45,501 nucleotides of DNA from Paralactobacillus_A sp963926925 (GCA_963926925.1 CAWUZD010000011.1:1-45501), one strand, 5' to 3'. Counted from the stretch's first letter, positions 28,672 through 39,303 are shown. Notes: generated by a model not told the origin, from the sequence alone. Made by a program: numbers and translations.

Positions 28672-31600
28672 TGGCAAAAGTTTCAAGTATTATGGCGACT
28701 AAGATTGCTTTGGATACTGTTGAAGCATCAACAAACATTCGTAGCTTAACCGCTCGTGTTAATACTTTAACAAAATCATGGCAAGTTCAAGAAACTGAAT
28801 TACGTACAGCGGAAGATTATTTAGGTGCAGCACAAGCTCGTTATGAAGGCTTATCTGAAGCTATTGAAGCTCAAAAAGACAAGATTAGTGCTTTAGAAGC
28901 CAAGCAACAAGACTTAGGTTTTGTTACTGATGAAGATGCTCGTAAGTTCGGTGAACTTGCTGACAAGATTGATGCCTTAAAAGCTCAACAAAGTTCATTA
29001 GATGATATTACTGGTACTAATAAAGAAAAATATGAAGAACTAGGCGCTGAAATCACCAAGTTACGTGATGAACAAAAGGAACTTGGTTCAGGCACTGTTG
29101 AAACCGCTAATAAATTCTTACATTATCAACAACAAATTGATGCAAGTAAGACAAAATTAGCATCAATGACTGCTCAACAAGCCAAAGCACGTGAGAGCAT
29201 GAACTATTATGCTGATGGTATGGACAAAGTTAAGAGCAGTTTACGAACAGTCACAAGTAGTTCAGGCTTATTAATTGAACGTTTAAAGGCTGAAAATAAG
29301 GGTTATCAAGCTAATTATGAACAAAGTCGTTTATATTCAGCACAATTAGAAAAAATGGCTGTGTTATACGACAAGGAAAAAGCAGCATTAGCTCGTATCG
29401 CTGAAACACAAGGAACTGATTCAAAAGCTTATCGCAAAACTAGTAACGCTTTAGATGAATTAGAAACACGAATTACTGAAACATCAATTAAGCAGAAAGA
29501 ATTAAACAAAACATTTAGTAATACACATCCACGAATTGCACAAATTCACGATGCTTACGATAAAATGAACCGCTCTGTTTCAGAAGTTGGTCACGGTGTT
29601 GGTGAGGCTGCTAAAAAGATTGCAATTGGAGCAACAACAGCGGCTGCATCTGTAGCTGGTGTTAGTGCTGGCTTTGTACTAGCATCAAAGAACGCATCTG
29701 ACTTGCAAGCAACTTACACACAAACCGCTAACTTACTAGAAACTGGTGGCGAAGCAACTGCTGATGTAACTAAGAAAGTTGCTGATATGCAAAAAGACGG
29801 TCGTGAAATGTCATTGAAATATGGTATTTCACAAGAAAAAATCGCTGATGCATACCAAGAACTTGTAAAACGTGGTGATAATTCTAGCCAAGCCTTAGCA
29901 AGTATGCGTAGTGAAGTACAAGCAAGTATTGCTAGTGGTGATGACCTATCAGACGTTGTTAATGTTACATCAAATGCGATGGAATCATTTGGCTTGAAAG
30001 TTGACAAAGCTGGCAACCCATTAAAGTCGACTGCTGAAATGGCAAAACGGACTTCTAAAGCTGTTAATGAATTAGCATTTGCGGCTGATAAAACATCAAC
30101 TAACTTTTCTGACTTAGGTGTTGGTATGAGTTATGTTGGCGCAACAGCACACACAGCTGGATTTAGTTTGGGTGAAACAGCATCAGCAATGGGTATCTTA
30201 TCAAATAATGGATTGGAAGCCGATAAGGCTGGTACTAGTTTACGTAAGACAATTCAAAGCTTAACTGACCCAACAGCAGCTGCTGATAAAGCATTGCAAG
30301 GTATTGGCTTGTCAGCCAAATCTTTCGTTGACCAAAGTGGCAAAATGAAGTCAATGTCAGACATCTTTGGTATGTTAGCAGACCATACCAAAGACATGTC
30401 CAAGAGCCAAAAAGCAGTATTGTTCCATACTTTGTTTGGTACAACTGGTGAACAAGCTGGTGCAATCTTAACTGATAATGCAGCTCGTTTAAAGACTTTA
30501 GATGATGAAGTAGAACGTGCATCTTCACATAATTACGTTGGTAAATTAGCTGAAAAGAACATGCAAACCGCCCAAGCTGCAATGAATCAATTTAAGATGG
30601 CAGCTCAAGACGTTGAAATGACCTTAGCTAAAGCAGTATTGCCAACAGTTACTAGCTTAGCTGAACACATGGCTAATGTGGCTAATAGCAAAGGCTTTGA
30701 AGACATGATTCAAGGTATTGGTCGTGGTTTAGCTGGTGTTGGTGATCATTTGCAACATGTATTTGAATATGTTGATGCTAATTCTGGTAAATTAACCACA
30801 ATCGGTTCAAATTTAAACCATATTATTGGCGATTTAGCTAATGGTGTATGGAGTGGCTTTAAAGATACTATTTCAACAATCGCAAGGACAATTCTTAGCT
30901 TATCTGGTGAATCAGCAACTGGTGACGCTTTAGAAGATGTTAACCGTGCATTAGCTGATATTAGTAGTCATGCTGGCACAATTAAGGCAATTGGCGAAAC
31001 CTTTGCCACAATGTTTGTGGCTAAAAAGATGCTTGGTTTTGCTCAATCAATTGGTACAGTTGTTGACGGTATTAAGGGACTTGGTGAAGCTGTTAAAGGC
31101 GGTTCAGTATTAGAACACGTTTTAGGTTTAAACAAGAAAGACAAGGATATTAGTGATGCTGAAAAATTAGCTAATGATGTGGCTGATCGTGTTTCCGCTA
31201 AGATTGATAGCAAAGTATCTAAAGATAGTTTTGTCGAAAAAGAATTTACACCTAAAAATAAAGAATCTATTGCTGCAACTGCTGCTAGTGATGCTGGTGA
31301 AATTGCTGAAGGTGCATCTAAAGTTGTTGCCAAAACAGCTGGTAAAGCTGGTTTCTTCAAACGACTATTTACCAAAGACCCAATGGTTGAACAAACCGCT
31401 GTTACTAGTGGCTTGCGGATGGGTGCAAGCTTAGGCAAAGGCTTAACATTAGCAACTTCTACTATTGATATTGCTAAAGGTTTCTTTGAAAAAGGTAAGA
31501 AACAATATAGTGATGTTGGTGGTGGTATCGGTGGTTTAATCGGTACTGGTATCGGTAGTGCGTTAGGTCCAGTTGGTGCAACAGTTGGTGGAATATTAGG

Positions 31601-34064
31601 CAGTAGTATTGGCAAATTTGCTGGTGAAAAATTAAGAAAGCCAATTAATGATTTAGCTAAAAAAGCTGGTATTCAATTTGGCACTGATTTTGGTAATAAC
31701 GTTCACTTGAAAGTTGACAAGAATATGAAACAATTTTCAAGTGATTTTAGTAAGTTCATCGATACTATTAATAAGAATAATCGTATTAAACTAACTGCTG
31801 ACCCAAGTAGTTTTAACAAAGTAGTTAATCAAAATAAAAGCGCTTATGACAAAATGAGCAAAGATATGAATAACTACTACGCTAATAAAGAAAAGTCTTC
31901 CAATAAAGACTTAAGCATCCTAGTTAAGAATGGTAACTTAACGCAAGCACAAGCTGATAAGATTCTTAAAAATGAACAAAACAATGATAACAAGCGTAAA
32001 CAGTCGCAACAAAAGACTTTAAATGATATGCAACTTGATGATAAGCAATACTTAGCTGACAAGTTGAATATCGAACAAGGTAATAATCATAAATTAGAAG
32101 TTCTTGCTGTACAATATGGTAAAAATTCTAAGGAATATAAACGGGAACAAAACCGTGAATTATCAGCGTTAGATGAAAGTCATAACCAACAAGTTATGGC
32201 TGACCGTAAGAAGTTAAATAATGGTGTTCTTGCTGAAACAAAGATTGGCAATGCTAACTTAATTGATGCTATTAAGATTAATAATGGCAAGCAATTAGAC
32301 TTATTATCTGAATTAAAAGAAAACAAGCATCATTTAACCTTATCGGAAATGCATGATGCAATTAGCACATCAACACATGAAATGAATGCGGTCATTAGTA
32401 ATGCTCAGAAGACACGTGATGAAGCAATCAAAGCAGCTAATGACAAATATAACAAGACAGTTGATGCTGCTAACCAAGAATATTATGTAAAAGGTACTAT
32501 TTCTAAACAACAATATGATGAAATTGTTGGTAATGCTCGTAAGCAAAAAGACGATACAATTTCGGCTGCTAATAAGCAAGCCAATCAAACAATTAGTAAA
32601 GCTAAGGAAACACATACTCAAGTAGTAAGTGAAGCAACTAAAGAAGCAGGTGAACATCAATCCGCTGTTGATAGTGAAACTGGTAATACATTGAGTTCAT
32701 GGCAACAATGGATTGTTAAAATGGCTCATAAAGTCAATAGTTTCACTGGTGCGATTGATGATGTTTTAAATAAATTGCATAAAGGTTGGGGTTCAATTCC
32801 AAAATGGAAGCCAACTGGCTATGCAACAGGTACACGTGGCTTAGCACATGATGAAATTGCTTTAGTTGGTGAACAAGGCTTTGAATTAGCACATGACCGT
32901 GAACACGGCATTTATCCGGTTGGATTAAATGGCCCAGAAATCAGACCATTAATGGCTGGAACATCTATCTTACCACATGATATGAGTCAACAATTTTTAG
33001 CAATGACAGCAACATTGCCAGCACACGCTGATGGTGTTGATGGTACAATTCATCACATTTATAAAGATGTCAAAAAGGCTGTTGATAGCAGTGCAAGTTG
33101 GTTACAAGACAAAATGAAACACTTTGATGACTTTATTAGTGAAGGTGCTGATAAAGTTATGAAGTTTATCACTGACCACATTGGTATCGCTAGTTTTGAA
33201 GACATGTTTAATAAAAACAATGATACTTTGTACTATGAATTAGCTAAAGGTTCATTTGACCACATTATAGATGAAGGCAAAAGCTTGCTAGATAACTTCA
33301 TTAATAAATTCAATGCTTCACATAGTGGTAAAGGTGGTGGCGTTGTTTCAAAAAACATCGGTGCTCACACTGGTTCATGGCGTGGCGACATTGAAAAGAT
33401 TGCTAAAGAAATGCACGTTGATGTTTCTGACAGCGATATGAACGCTTTGTTAGCACGTATTCAAAAGGAATCTGGTGGTGATCAAAGCATTAAACAGCAA
33501 GTATGGGACGTTAATATGGCAAATGGTGATCCCGCTCAAGGCTTATTCCAATATATTCCACCAACATTTGCTTATTGGAGCTTGCCAGGACATAACAATA
33601 TCCTATCTGGTGATGACCAGATTATGGCTGTTTTCAATGACAGTAACTGGCGGTCTGATATTCGTATGCCTGGTGGTTGGGGTCCAACTGGTCATCGTGT
33701 GTTTGCTAACGGAGGCATCATCAACCAACCAACAATGGGCTTAATAGGTGAAGCTGGTTATCCAGAAGCAGTTGTACCAATGAGCAACTTTAAAGAAACG
33801 CGAGCATGGTCATTAGTAAAAGCTGTGATGGATAAATTCAGTGATGGTCAAACACTCAATGAACTTGAAACAACTAATAATCATGAAGACAATGGAATTC
33901 AAGAATTAACTAATCAAGTTAAGAAATTGAAAGACATTGTTAGTGCATTATTAGGTGTTAACGGTCAACAATTAAAGGCAATCAAAGCAAATAATATTGA
34001 TCCACAAGCACGTTATCGTCAACAAGCGTTGGATCAATCAATGAGTAATCTACAATCTTTCTAG
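28671..34064 (+). CDS. Tail tape measure protein with a transglycosylase domain
   Basis: 1797 residues. A long coiled-coil N-terminus (1-300) precedes the TP901-type core (about 320-700, LKYGISQEKIADAYQELVKR), hydrophobic Gly-rich segments near 950-970 (GGGIGGLIGTGIGSALGPVG) and a very long Lys/Asn helical region. A lysozyme-like SLT domain lies at about 1575-1690 (LLARIQKESGGDQSIKQQ with catalytic Glu, then GLFQYIPPTFAYW). Two GEAG-type repeats, EIALVGEQGFELA and MGLIGEAGYPEAV, flank it. It sets tail length and helps DNA cross the cell wall. The predicted tail is about 270 nm if 1.5 angstrom per residue holds. Confidence 0.95.
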   Translation: MAKVSSIMATKIALDTVEASTNIRSLTARVNTLTKSWQVQETELRTAEDYLGAAQARYEGLSEAIEAQKDKISALEAKQQDLGFVTDEDARKFGELADKIDALKAQQSSLDDITGTNKEKYEELGAEITKLRDEQKELGSGTVETANKFLHYQQQIDASKTKLASMTAQQAKARESMNYYADGMDKVKSSLRTVTSSSGLLIERLKAENKGYQANYEQSRLYSAQLEKMAVLYDKEKAALARIAETQGTDSKAYRKTSNALDELETRITETSIKQKELNKTFSNTHPRIAQIHDAYDKMNRSVSEVGHGVGEAAKKIAIGATTAAASVAGVSAGFVLASKNASDLQATYTQTANLLETGGEATADVTKKVADMQKDGREMSLKYGISQEKIADAYQELVKRGDNSSQALASMRSEVQASIASGDDLSDVVNVTSNAMESFGLKVDKAGNPLKSTAEMAKRTSKAVNELAFAADKTSTNFSDLGVGMSYVGATAHTAGFSLGETASAMGILSNNGLEADKAGTSLRKTIQSLTDPTAAADKALQGIGLSAKSFVDQSGKMKSMSDIFGMLADHTKDMSKSQKAVLFHTLFGTTGEQAGAILTDNAARLKTLDDEVERASSHNYVGKLAEKNMQTAQAAMNQFKMAAQDVEMTLAKAVLPTVTSLAEHMANVANSKGFEDMIQGIGRGLAGVGDHLQHVFEYVDANSGKLTTIGSNLNHIIGDLANGVWSGFKDTISTIARTILSLSGESATGDALEDVNRALADISSHAGTIKAIGETFATMFVAKKMLGFAQSIGTVVDGIKGLGEAVKGGSVLEHVLGLNKKDKDISDAEKLANDVADRVSAKIDSKVSKDSFVEKEFTPKNKESIAATAASDAGEIAEGASKVVAKTAGKAGFFKRLFTKDPMVEQTAVTSGLRMGASLGKGLTLATSTIDIAKGFFEKGKKQYSDVGGGIGGLIGTGIGSALGPVGATVGGILGSSIGKFAGEKLRKPINDLAKKAGIQFGTDFGNNVHLKVDKNMKQFSSDFSKFIDTINKNNRIKLTADPSSFNKVVNQNKSAYDKMSKDMNNYYANKEKSSNKDLSILVKNGNLTQAQADKILKNEQNNDNKRKQSQQKTLNDMQLDDKQYLADKLNIEQGNNHKLEVLAVQYGKNSKEYKREQNRELSALDESHNQQVMADRKKLNNGVLAETKIGNANLIDAIKINNGKQLDLLSELKENKHHLTLSEMHDAISTSTHEMNAVISNAQKTRDEAIKAANDKYNKTVDAANQEYYVKGTISKQQYDEIVGNARKQKDDTISAANKQANQTISKAKETHTQVVSEATKEAGEHQSAVDSETGNTLSSWQQWIVKMAHKVNSFTGAIDDVLNKLHKGWGSIPKWKPTGYATGTRGLAHDEIALVGEQGFELAHDREHGIYPVGLNGPEIRPLMAGTSILPHDMSQQFLAMTATLPAHADGVDGTIHHIYKDVKKAVDSSASWLQDKMKHFDDFISEGADKVMKFITDHIGIASFEDMFNKNNDTLYYELAKGSFDHIIDEGKSLLDNFINKFNASHSGKGGGVVSKNIGAHTGSWRGDIEKIAKEMHVDVSDSDMNALLARIQKESGGDQSIKQQVWDVNMANGDPAQGLFQYIPPTFAYWSLPGHNNILSGDDQIMAVFNDSNWRSDIRMPGGWGPTGHRVFANGGIINQPTMGLIGEAGYPEAVVPMSNFKETRAWSLVKAVMDKFSDGQTLNELETTNNHEDNGIQELTNQVKKLKDIVSALLGVNGQQLKAIKANNIDPQARYRQQALDQSMSNLQSF

Positions 34065-34077
34065 GAGGTGATATTAA

Positions 34078-34917
34078 TTGAGTTATGGATATGATGATTT
34101 ATTTATTAAAACAGCAAACAGTGACGAAATTAGTATCACTGATAACATTCAAGGATTGAAGTTTTTGGGAATTGAAACTGATCCAGCGTTTGTTAACACA
34201 TATCAAACCATCGTTGGTGTTGATGGTAGTCAATTGCAAGCGGCTGACATTGCTAAAAACAAGTTAACCGCTAATTTTTGGCTGCAATTTGGTGACTATC
34301 AAGACTTTTTATTAGCCAAACGTAAAATATCGCATTATTTGGGAACAAAACAACCATTGAGAATTAGAACAGGCACACAAGCTGGTTTGTGTGCTTTTGT
34401 TTTGCCTGATAATTTTACAATCAAACCGTCACAGCCTGGTTCTCATAATGCGGTATTTAGCATTCCATTTGATAACCCCAGTGGTTATTATTACTCAGTG
34501 CTACGTAGTGATGAGATTAATAGCAACAATGATGAATTGCAAATTGGTATGAATTTGCCTAATCAGCAATTAGATTACCATTTCAATACAACAAGTTTTC
34601 AAGTTTACAACGCTGGTGATGTGGTGGTTGATCCTTATTATCAACACAATGATTTAAGAATCAGTCTCACATTCACTGGTAATTATTGCCAGATTGTTAA
34701 TAATACAAATGGATCTGAGTGGAAATATAACAGCAGTTCAAGTGGCAAGGACAATATTGTAATTAATGGTATTAACACCACTGATAACAATACACCTTGC
34801 TCACTCAGCACTGATTATGGCAATATCATTCTCAATACTGGTTGGAACGATATTACTATCAACGGAACTTCCGCTATCGATATTACATTCAGCTTTCCAT
34901 TTATTTACATGTGTTAG
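34078..34917 (+). CDS. Distal tail protein (Dit)
   Basis: 279 residues. The N-terminal half shows the Dit ring domain pattern (LGIETDPAFVNTYQTIVGVD, FWLQFGDYQDFLLAKRKI, LRIRTGTQAGLCAFVLPDNF). The C-terminal half is a beta-sandwich, Asn-rich, resembling galectin-like additions. It links the tail tube to the baseplate. The start is TTG with GGAGGTG upstream. Confidence 0.87.
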   Translation: MSYGYDDLFIKTANSDEISITDNIQGLKFLGIETDPAFVNTYQTIVGVDGSQLQAADIAKNKLTANFWLQFGDYQDFLLAKRKISHYLGTKQPLRIRTGTQAGLCAFVLPDNFTIKPSQPGSHNAVFSIPFDNPSGYYYSVLRSDEINSNNDELQIGMNLPNQQLDYHFNTTSFQVYNAGDVVVDPYYQHNDLRISLTFTGNYCQIVNNTNGSEWKYNSSSSGKDNIVINGINTTDNNTPCSLSTDYGNIILNTGWNDITINGTSAIDITFSFPFIYMC

Positions 34918-34931
34918 TTGGAGGTGAATTG

Positions 34932-36062
34932 ATGGATAAGTTATTAGTACAAGGCAAAGGTACGTCAATGCGTGAACCTTTAAATTGTTTATTAGTTGAT
35001 TCTTTCTATATTGAATGGCAAATGAACAGCACTTATCAAATTCAATTCACCGCTTATGATGATCACAGTTTGGCGTATAGCATGCTTGATTCAGAGAGTA
35101 TGCTATTTTGGCAAGGTCAAGAATTCATTATCAAACAATGTATTCCTGACTATTCTAAGGGTGTTTCATCAAAGCAAATTGTTGCTACACACATCATGTA
35201 TGAATGTATGCGTGTTTATCAATATAATAGCAACAGTAATACGCAATCATATTCAGTCAATGATGTGCTTAACTACTACTTTAATGGCAATAATTTAGGC
35301 TTCACATGGCAAGTGATTGGCAATTTCAGTAATGCGTTAATTCAAGGCTTAGGCAATGGTAGTGGCAAAGACTGTTTATCAAAAATCACTAGTGCGTGGT
35401 CTAATGCAGTTATCTTTCCAGATAATCAATGTATTAAAGTTTACTCAACTGATGAATTTGAAAAAGACTTAGGCAATCGGATTGATTATTTACATGATAG
35501 TGAAGAAGTCAAATTGACTTACGATAGTACAACCATTACTAACTACACTAAATGTATTAGTAGTACATACTCAGTTAACAATAAAGATGTTAAATATTTT
35601 GATGATTTCATTGTTCAAAATGACGATTCCATTAATAAATGGGGTATTCATCCAATGGCTGCGGTTAGCAATGATAATTTACATGATGCTAATAGTGCCA
35701 AGCAATATGCATTATCACAAATGCAACCTGAACCAGCATTAAGTATTGAAGTTACTAGTATGACTAATAATCAATTAGCACCACAGCCTGTTGCTGGTGA
35801 ATTAAAGCATTTGTTTGTAAAGCAAGCTAATTTAGCCACAACAGTAGCTGTGGTTGGCTATCAGTGGTATCCGCTTAGTTATTCGCAAAGCACTACTATC
35901 ACTTTGAATAATACTGCTAAAACAATCTTTGACTATCAATCAGCTCATCAAAATAGCATTGACAATGCACTAAGTGAAATTAAACAAACTAATAATTCAT
36001 TAGTTAATAATATGACAACAACCATTAATGCTGGTGAAAGTGTGATTTCTTATGACGGATAG
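34932..36062 (+). CDS. Tail-associated protein (Tal, gp27-like), short form
   Basis: 376 residues matching the N-terminal Tal domain: DSFYIEWQMNSTYQIQFTAY, LFWQGQEFIIKQC, TWQVIGNFSNALIQGLGNGS. The protein ends with a helical stretch (NNSLVNNMTTTINAGESVI) without the usual C-terminal peptidase or collagen-like extension, so it is a short Tal. The ATG at 34932 has TTGGAGGTG upstream. The end overlaps the next gene by 11 bases. Confidence 0.85.
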   Translation: MDKLLVQGKGTSMREPLNCLLVDSFYIEWQMNSTYQIQFTAYDDHSLAYSMLDSESMLFWQGQEFIIKQCIPDYSKGVSSKQIVATHIMYECMRVYQYNSNSNTQSYSVNDVLNYYFNGNNLGFTWQVIGNFSNALIQGLGNGSGKDCLSKITSAWSNAVIFPDNQCIKVYSTDEFEKDLGNRIDYLHDSEEVKLTYDSTTITNYTKCISSTYSVNNKDVKYFDDFIVQNDDSINKWGIHPMAAVSNDNLHDANSAKQYALSQMQPEPALSIEVTSMTNNQLAPQPVAGELKHLFVKQANLATTVAVVGYQWYPLSYSQSTTITLNNTAKTIFDYQSAHQNSIDNALSEIKQTNNSLVNNMTTTINAGESVISYDG

Positions 36063-36366
36063 AAAGTATCTTCAAGATAATACAGGAAATGTTTACTGGC
36101 CAATGACCGCAATTGATGCAGTTGTTGGCTTAAATTTTAAAAACAGTAAAGATGATAATGCAAGTTATCAAAAGTTAGGTAATTTAGTATTTGTTGAGTT
36201 TAATAACGTTGATTCTAATTACACTTTGCCAACAGATTATCGACCATTAACTAAACAAAGCTTCACAATCAACGCTAGTAACACGCTAACAATTGATAAT
36301 AATGGTGTTATTACAACGACTGCTAAGGATAAGGTTAGTGGTCGTTTTTGGTATTTCATAAATTAA
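36052..36366 (+). CDS. Small baseplate-associated protein, unknown function
   Basis: 104 residues beginning MTDRKYLQDNTGNVYWPMTA; beta-rich, with LGNLVFVEFNNVDSNYTLPT and DYRPLTKQSFTIN. The phrases resemble the globular tail-fibre domains that follow Tal. Overlap with Tal suggests it takes over the role of a C-terminal extension. No enzyme motif. Confidence 0.65.
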   Translation: MTDRKYLQDNTGNVYWPMTAIDAVVGLNFKNSKDDNASYQKLGNLVFVEFNNVDSNYTLPTDYRPLTKQSFTINASNTLTIDNNGVITTTAKDKVSGRFWYFIN

Positions 36367-36382
36367 TGAAGAAGGTGATTAA

Positions 36383-36877
36383 ATGCAAACAATTAAAATT
36401 GACCTGAATAAAAATGATGTTGTTAATTTTGACGCATTATTTCATGGGCAACAAGGTGACAGCGGTTATCGTGTGCAGTGTTACGTCGTTGATGATAATA
36501 GCCCGCTTAATTTAACAACTGATACAGTTACGCTGAAAGGCAAGACCGCAATGGCTAATGAAGTCAGCACTAATGCTGACAACTTAACCAGCAATGGTTT
36601 TTGCCTTTTTACTTTGCCAAGTTCATTTTTTAATGATGTTGGTCAATTTAAGGGCTTAAATTTAATTATTGATGATGGTAACGGTAATATCTTCACAAGC
36701 GCAAACATTCAGATGACTGTGCTTGACAATAATGTTGATGGCGTGGCAACGACCACTAAACCGAACAGTGGTGCAAGTGGTGGTACTGAAAACCCATCAA
36801 CAAGTGATAATACAACCGTGACTGATAAATCAATATGGACAGATGACGAGGTGAATAATTTAAATGACAAACTCTAA
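36383..36877 (+). CDS. Baseplate upper protein N-domain (BppU-like)
   Basis: 164 residues: the N-terminal ring-binding BppU domain (TIKIDLNKNDVVNFDALFHG, FTLPSSFFNDVGQFKGLNLI, MTVLDNN) and a low-complexity Ser/Thr/Asn tail. BppU attaches receptor-binding proteins to Dit. Here the domain is followed directly by the gene at 36864, overlapping by 14 bases, whose product probably hangs on it. Confidence 0.8.
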   Translation: MQTIKIDLNKNDVVNFDALFHGQQGDSGYRVQCYVVDDNSPLNLTTDTVTLKGKTAMANEVSTNADNLTSNGFCLFTLPSSFFNDVGQFKGLNLIIDDGNGNIFTSANIQMTVLDNNVDGVATTTKPNSGASGGTENPSTSDNTTVTDKSIWTDDEVNNLNDKL

Positions 36878-38903
36878 TTATTATGTCGGTTGGGGTAAAG
36901 ATTCACAACTTGGTGGCGGTGTTGGCTTTGGTTATCATGATGACAAAGCTTTTCATGATGTAATTACACCATTAGGAATTTTATTCCAACCCAATGATGC
37001 TAAAAGAATGTGGCAATTATTTCAAGATTACTTGGGCGCATATGTGTCTAATAGTGATCTAGCTAACTTAAAACAAGTTATTACTAATCTTTATAATAGC
37101 GACGTTAATTTTGCCGACTTAACGGCTGATGATAGCTTTAACTATTTCAATGCTGCCGATTTTCCTTTTTATGACTATACCTATGATGGTGCAAGTAGTG
37201 CATATTATCCATACCAAAGTCAAACGGGAACAGAAGCAACATTAAGTCCCATTCCATTAAACCGTGCGGTTTGTGGTAAAGGTGTTTTAATTACTTTTGA
37301 ACTAACTAGTGATACAACAGGTGGCACATTTACACCAATTTTAAATGGTTATCCGCAAGCTGATTTAGGCATTCAACCACAAAATATTGTCAGCGGTACT
37401 AATCGTTACAGCTTTTTCGCATCAATTAATGCTGATACTGATACCAAACAAAATGTTGGCATGGGCTTACATTTACAAGACTTTAAAGGCACATTAAAGA
37501 TGAATAACTTGCTAATTTACCAAGATGCGCCTTTTGTTAGTTATTACAACGCTTATAACGATTTAATGCGGTACTTAAATAGTTTTGCTGGCAAGAATAT
37601 TGATATTTTACAAGGTGATGTTTTCGATAAATTGCAAGCATGGTTAGTTGCTAAAACTGCTTTCAATACTGCTATTCAAAATAATTTAAATAACAAAGAT
37701 GAAAGCTTAAATAGTAAATTAAAGGATACTAATAAAATTGTTGCTGATGTGGCTGCTAATGCGACAGTAATGAATCCTTCAAAGTTGAAGAGTGGTTCAG
37801 TTTCCGCTTTTGGTGACATGAATTATGCAGAAATTCAAACCGAAGCGCAAAATTTAAACCTTAATACGATTGTGGTTTCTCTATTAGTTTACGCTAAAGA
37901 TGCTAATGACAGTAGTCCGTATGTTCCGCAAGATGCCTGGGATAAAGCTAAAAAGGATTGCGAAAACTTGCAAAAATTAGGCTTTAATGTGATTTTGCAA
38001 CCTTATCCATTTATTAATAATGGTGCTATTGCTGAAGTTGACTGGAATCCATCTGACCCAACCCAATTCTTTGCCAGCTATACCAAAATTATGAGTGATA
38101 TTGCCACCTATGCAGAATCACAAAAGTTATATGGTATTTTTGTTGCTACTAACTTGACACATTTAGAACCATTTGAAGATGAATGGTGTACATTAATTAA
38201 TCAAACTATTAAGCCGAGCTATCATGGTAAATTATTCTTCCGTACTAATTGGTGGAAAACAGCTAGTTGGGCGCCTGACACGATCAAAGCATATAACGAC
38301 ACATTAAACCGCAAATTTTGGGAGTATGTTGATGTTATTTCAATCGCTGCATACTTTGAAGTTACCGATGAAGATAATCCAACGTCTGAACAGTTACAAC
38401 AAGAATTGCATTCAACGGAAATTTACGCACGCCATCAAAACATTGTGGCCGAAATTCAAGCATTCAACACGAAGTGGCACAAACCAATTTTCTTTGGTGA
38501 ATTAGGTATTCCACCATACTCTGATGCTGCTAAACAACCATACCAAGCACAAATGGATAGCATGGGCAAATACAATGAAGCAGTGCAGTCGAATTGGTTT
38601 GATGCTTGGTATACCGTATTTAGTCAATTTGATTGGTGGTTAGGCTATTCAATTTTCACGATTGGCGATAAGAGTAGTCCTTATAATCCGTATGGACGTG
38701 AAGCAGCAACACTAATTCGGATGCAAACATTTGGCGGTGATGCTCGCCCCGCAGTCTTTATTGACCAAAATACGCCTAATATTCCAAGTAAAGGTGATGT
38801 TTGGTTTGTTAGTGATGCAAGTAATAACATTACTGGTGTAAAGCAATGGGACGGCAACGAATGGCAAACATTTACGTTCAAATTAGGTGATGCTAATGGA
38901 TAA
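36864..38903 (+). CDS. Large baseplate protein with a GH113-like TIM-barrel domain
   Basis: 679 residues. About 1-290 is a structural attachment and helical part. About 305-620 resembles the GH113 TIM barrel of beta-mannanases: GFNVILQPYPFI, LYGIFVATNLTHLEPFEDEW, GKLFFRTNWW, FWEYVDVISIAAYFEV and KPIFFGELGIPPYS. The Glu in FGELG matches the family nucleophile. The other family signature, GTE, reads ATN here, so the acid/base residue may be missing and the domain may only bind sugar. The end carries a small GDVWFVSD...VKQWDGNEWQTF domain, seen in phage fibres. It is probably a receptor-binding or cell-wall polysaccharide-targeting protein. Confidence 0.75.
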   Translation: MTNSNYYVGWGKDSQLGGGVGFGYHDDKAFHDVITPLGILFQPNDAKRMWQLFQDYLGAYVSNSDLANLKQVITNLYNSDVNFADLTADDSFNYFNAADFPFYDYTYDGASSAYYPYQSQTGTEATLSPIPLNRAVCGKGVLITFELTSDTTGGTFTPILNGYPQADLGIQPQNIVSGTNRYSFFASINADTDTKQNVGMGLHLQDFKGTLKMNNLLIYQDAPFVSYYNAYNDLMRYLNSFAGKNIDILQGDVFDKLQAWLVAKTAFNTAIQNNLNNKDESLNSKLKDTNKIVADVAANATVMNPSKLKSGSVSAFGDMNYAEIQTEAQNLNLNTIVVSLLVYAKDANDSSPYVPQDAWDKAKKDCENLQKLGFNVILQPYPFINNGAIAEVDWNPSDPTQFFASYTKIMSDIATYAESQKLYGIFVATNLTHLEPFEDEWCTLINQTIKPSYHGKLFFRTNWWKTASWAPDTIKAYNDTLNRKFWEYVDVISIAAYFEVTDEDNPTSEQLQQELHSTEIYARHQNIVAEIQAFNTKWHKPIFFGELGIPPYSDAAKQPYQAQMDSMGKYNEAVQSNWFDAWYTVFSQFDWWLGYSIFTIGDKSSPYNPYGREAATLIRMQTFGGDARPAVFIDQNTPNIPSKGDVWFVSDASNNITGVKQWDGNEWQTFTFKLGDANG

Positions 38904-39303
38904 TTTACAAAATTTAAGCATTATTTTATGGGACGGGCAATTATTTACATTAGAAGATAATTGCAACAATAATTTTCAAGCGGTTAATGATCTTAATAGT
39001 TGCTATAACGATAAAGTGGCACTGATGCCCATGCTTAGCGAACACAGTTGCAATTTAGCAACGCTTAATGAAGATTTATTGAACCGTAATTTTAGAAATG
39101 AATTGTTAGCGAATAGTAAGCAACTTAACCAAGTATTATTGGCGCTTGCTGAAGAATTAAGCGACACATTCAACGATGACCAAGAATTTAACTTGCTGAA
39201 TATGCCTGATGTCTTATATTTTGATGTCGTCGGTATTAATAGTTACTGGAGCAGCGTTCAAAATTGCTTCAATTATATCAAAAATAAATTACTTACAATT
39301 TAA
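38896..39303 (+). CDS. Baseplate-region protein, unknown function
   Basis: 135 residues, acidic, Asn/Leu-rich, beginning MDNLQNLSIILWDGQLFTLE, mainly helical with a C-terminal WSSVQNCFNYIKNKLL. It overlaps the preceding gene by eight bases and ends at a terminator, closing this tail unit. Possibly a chaperone for the large baseplate protein; no family recognised. Confidence 0.6.
   Translation: MDNLQNLSIILWDGQLFTLEDNCNNNFQAVNDLNSCYNDKVALMPMLSEHSCNLATLNEDLLNRNFRNELLANSKQLNQVLLALAEELSDTFNDDQEFNLLNMPDVLYFDVVGINSYWSSVQNCFNYIKNKLLTI

Noticed and set aside
30235..30582. A 115-codon minus-strand frame in the tape measure gene
   Set aside because: No ribosome binding site, composition typical of a shadow frame, and it overlaps the conserved tape measure core.
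31043..31615. A 190-codon minus-strand frame in the tape measure gene
   Set aside because: It is a proline-rich reverse reading of Gly/Ala-rich tape measure codons, with no start signal.
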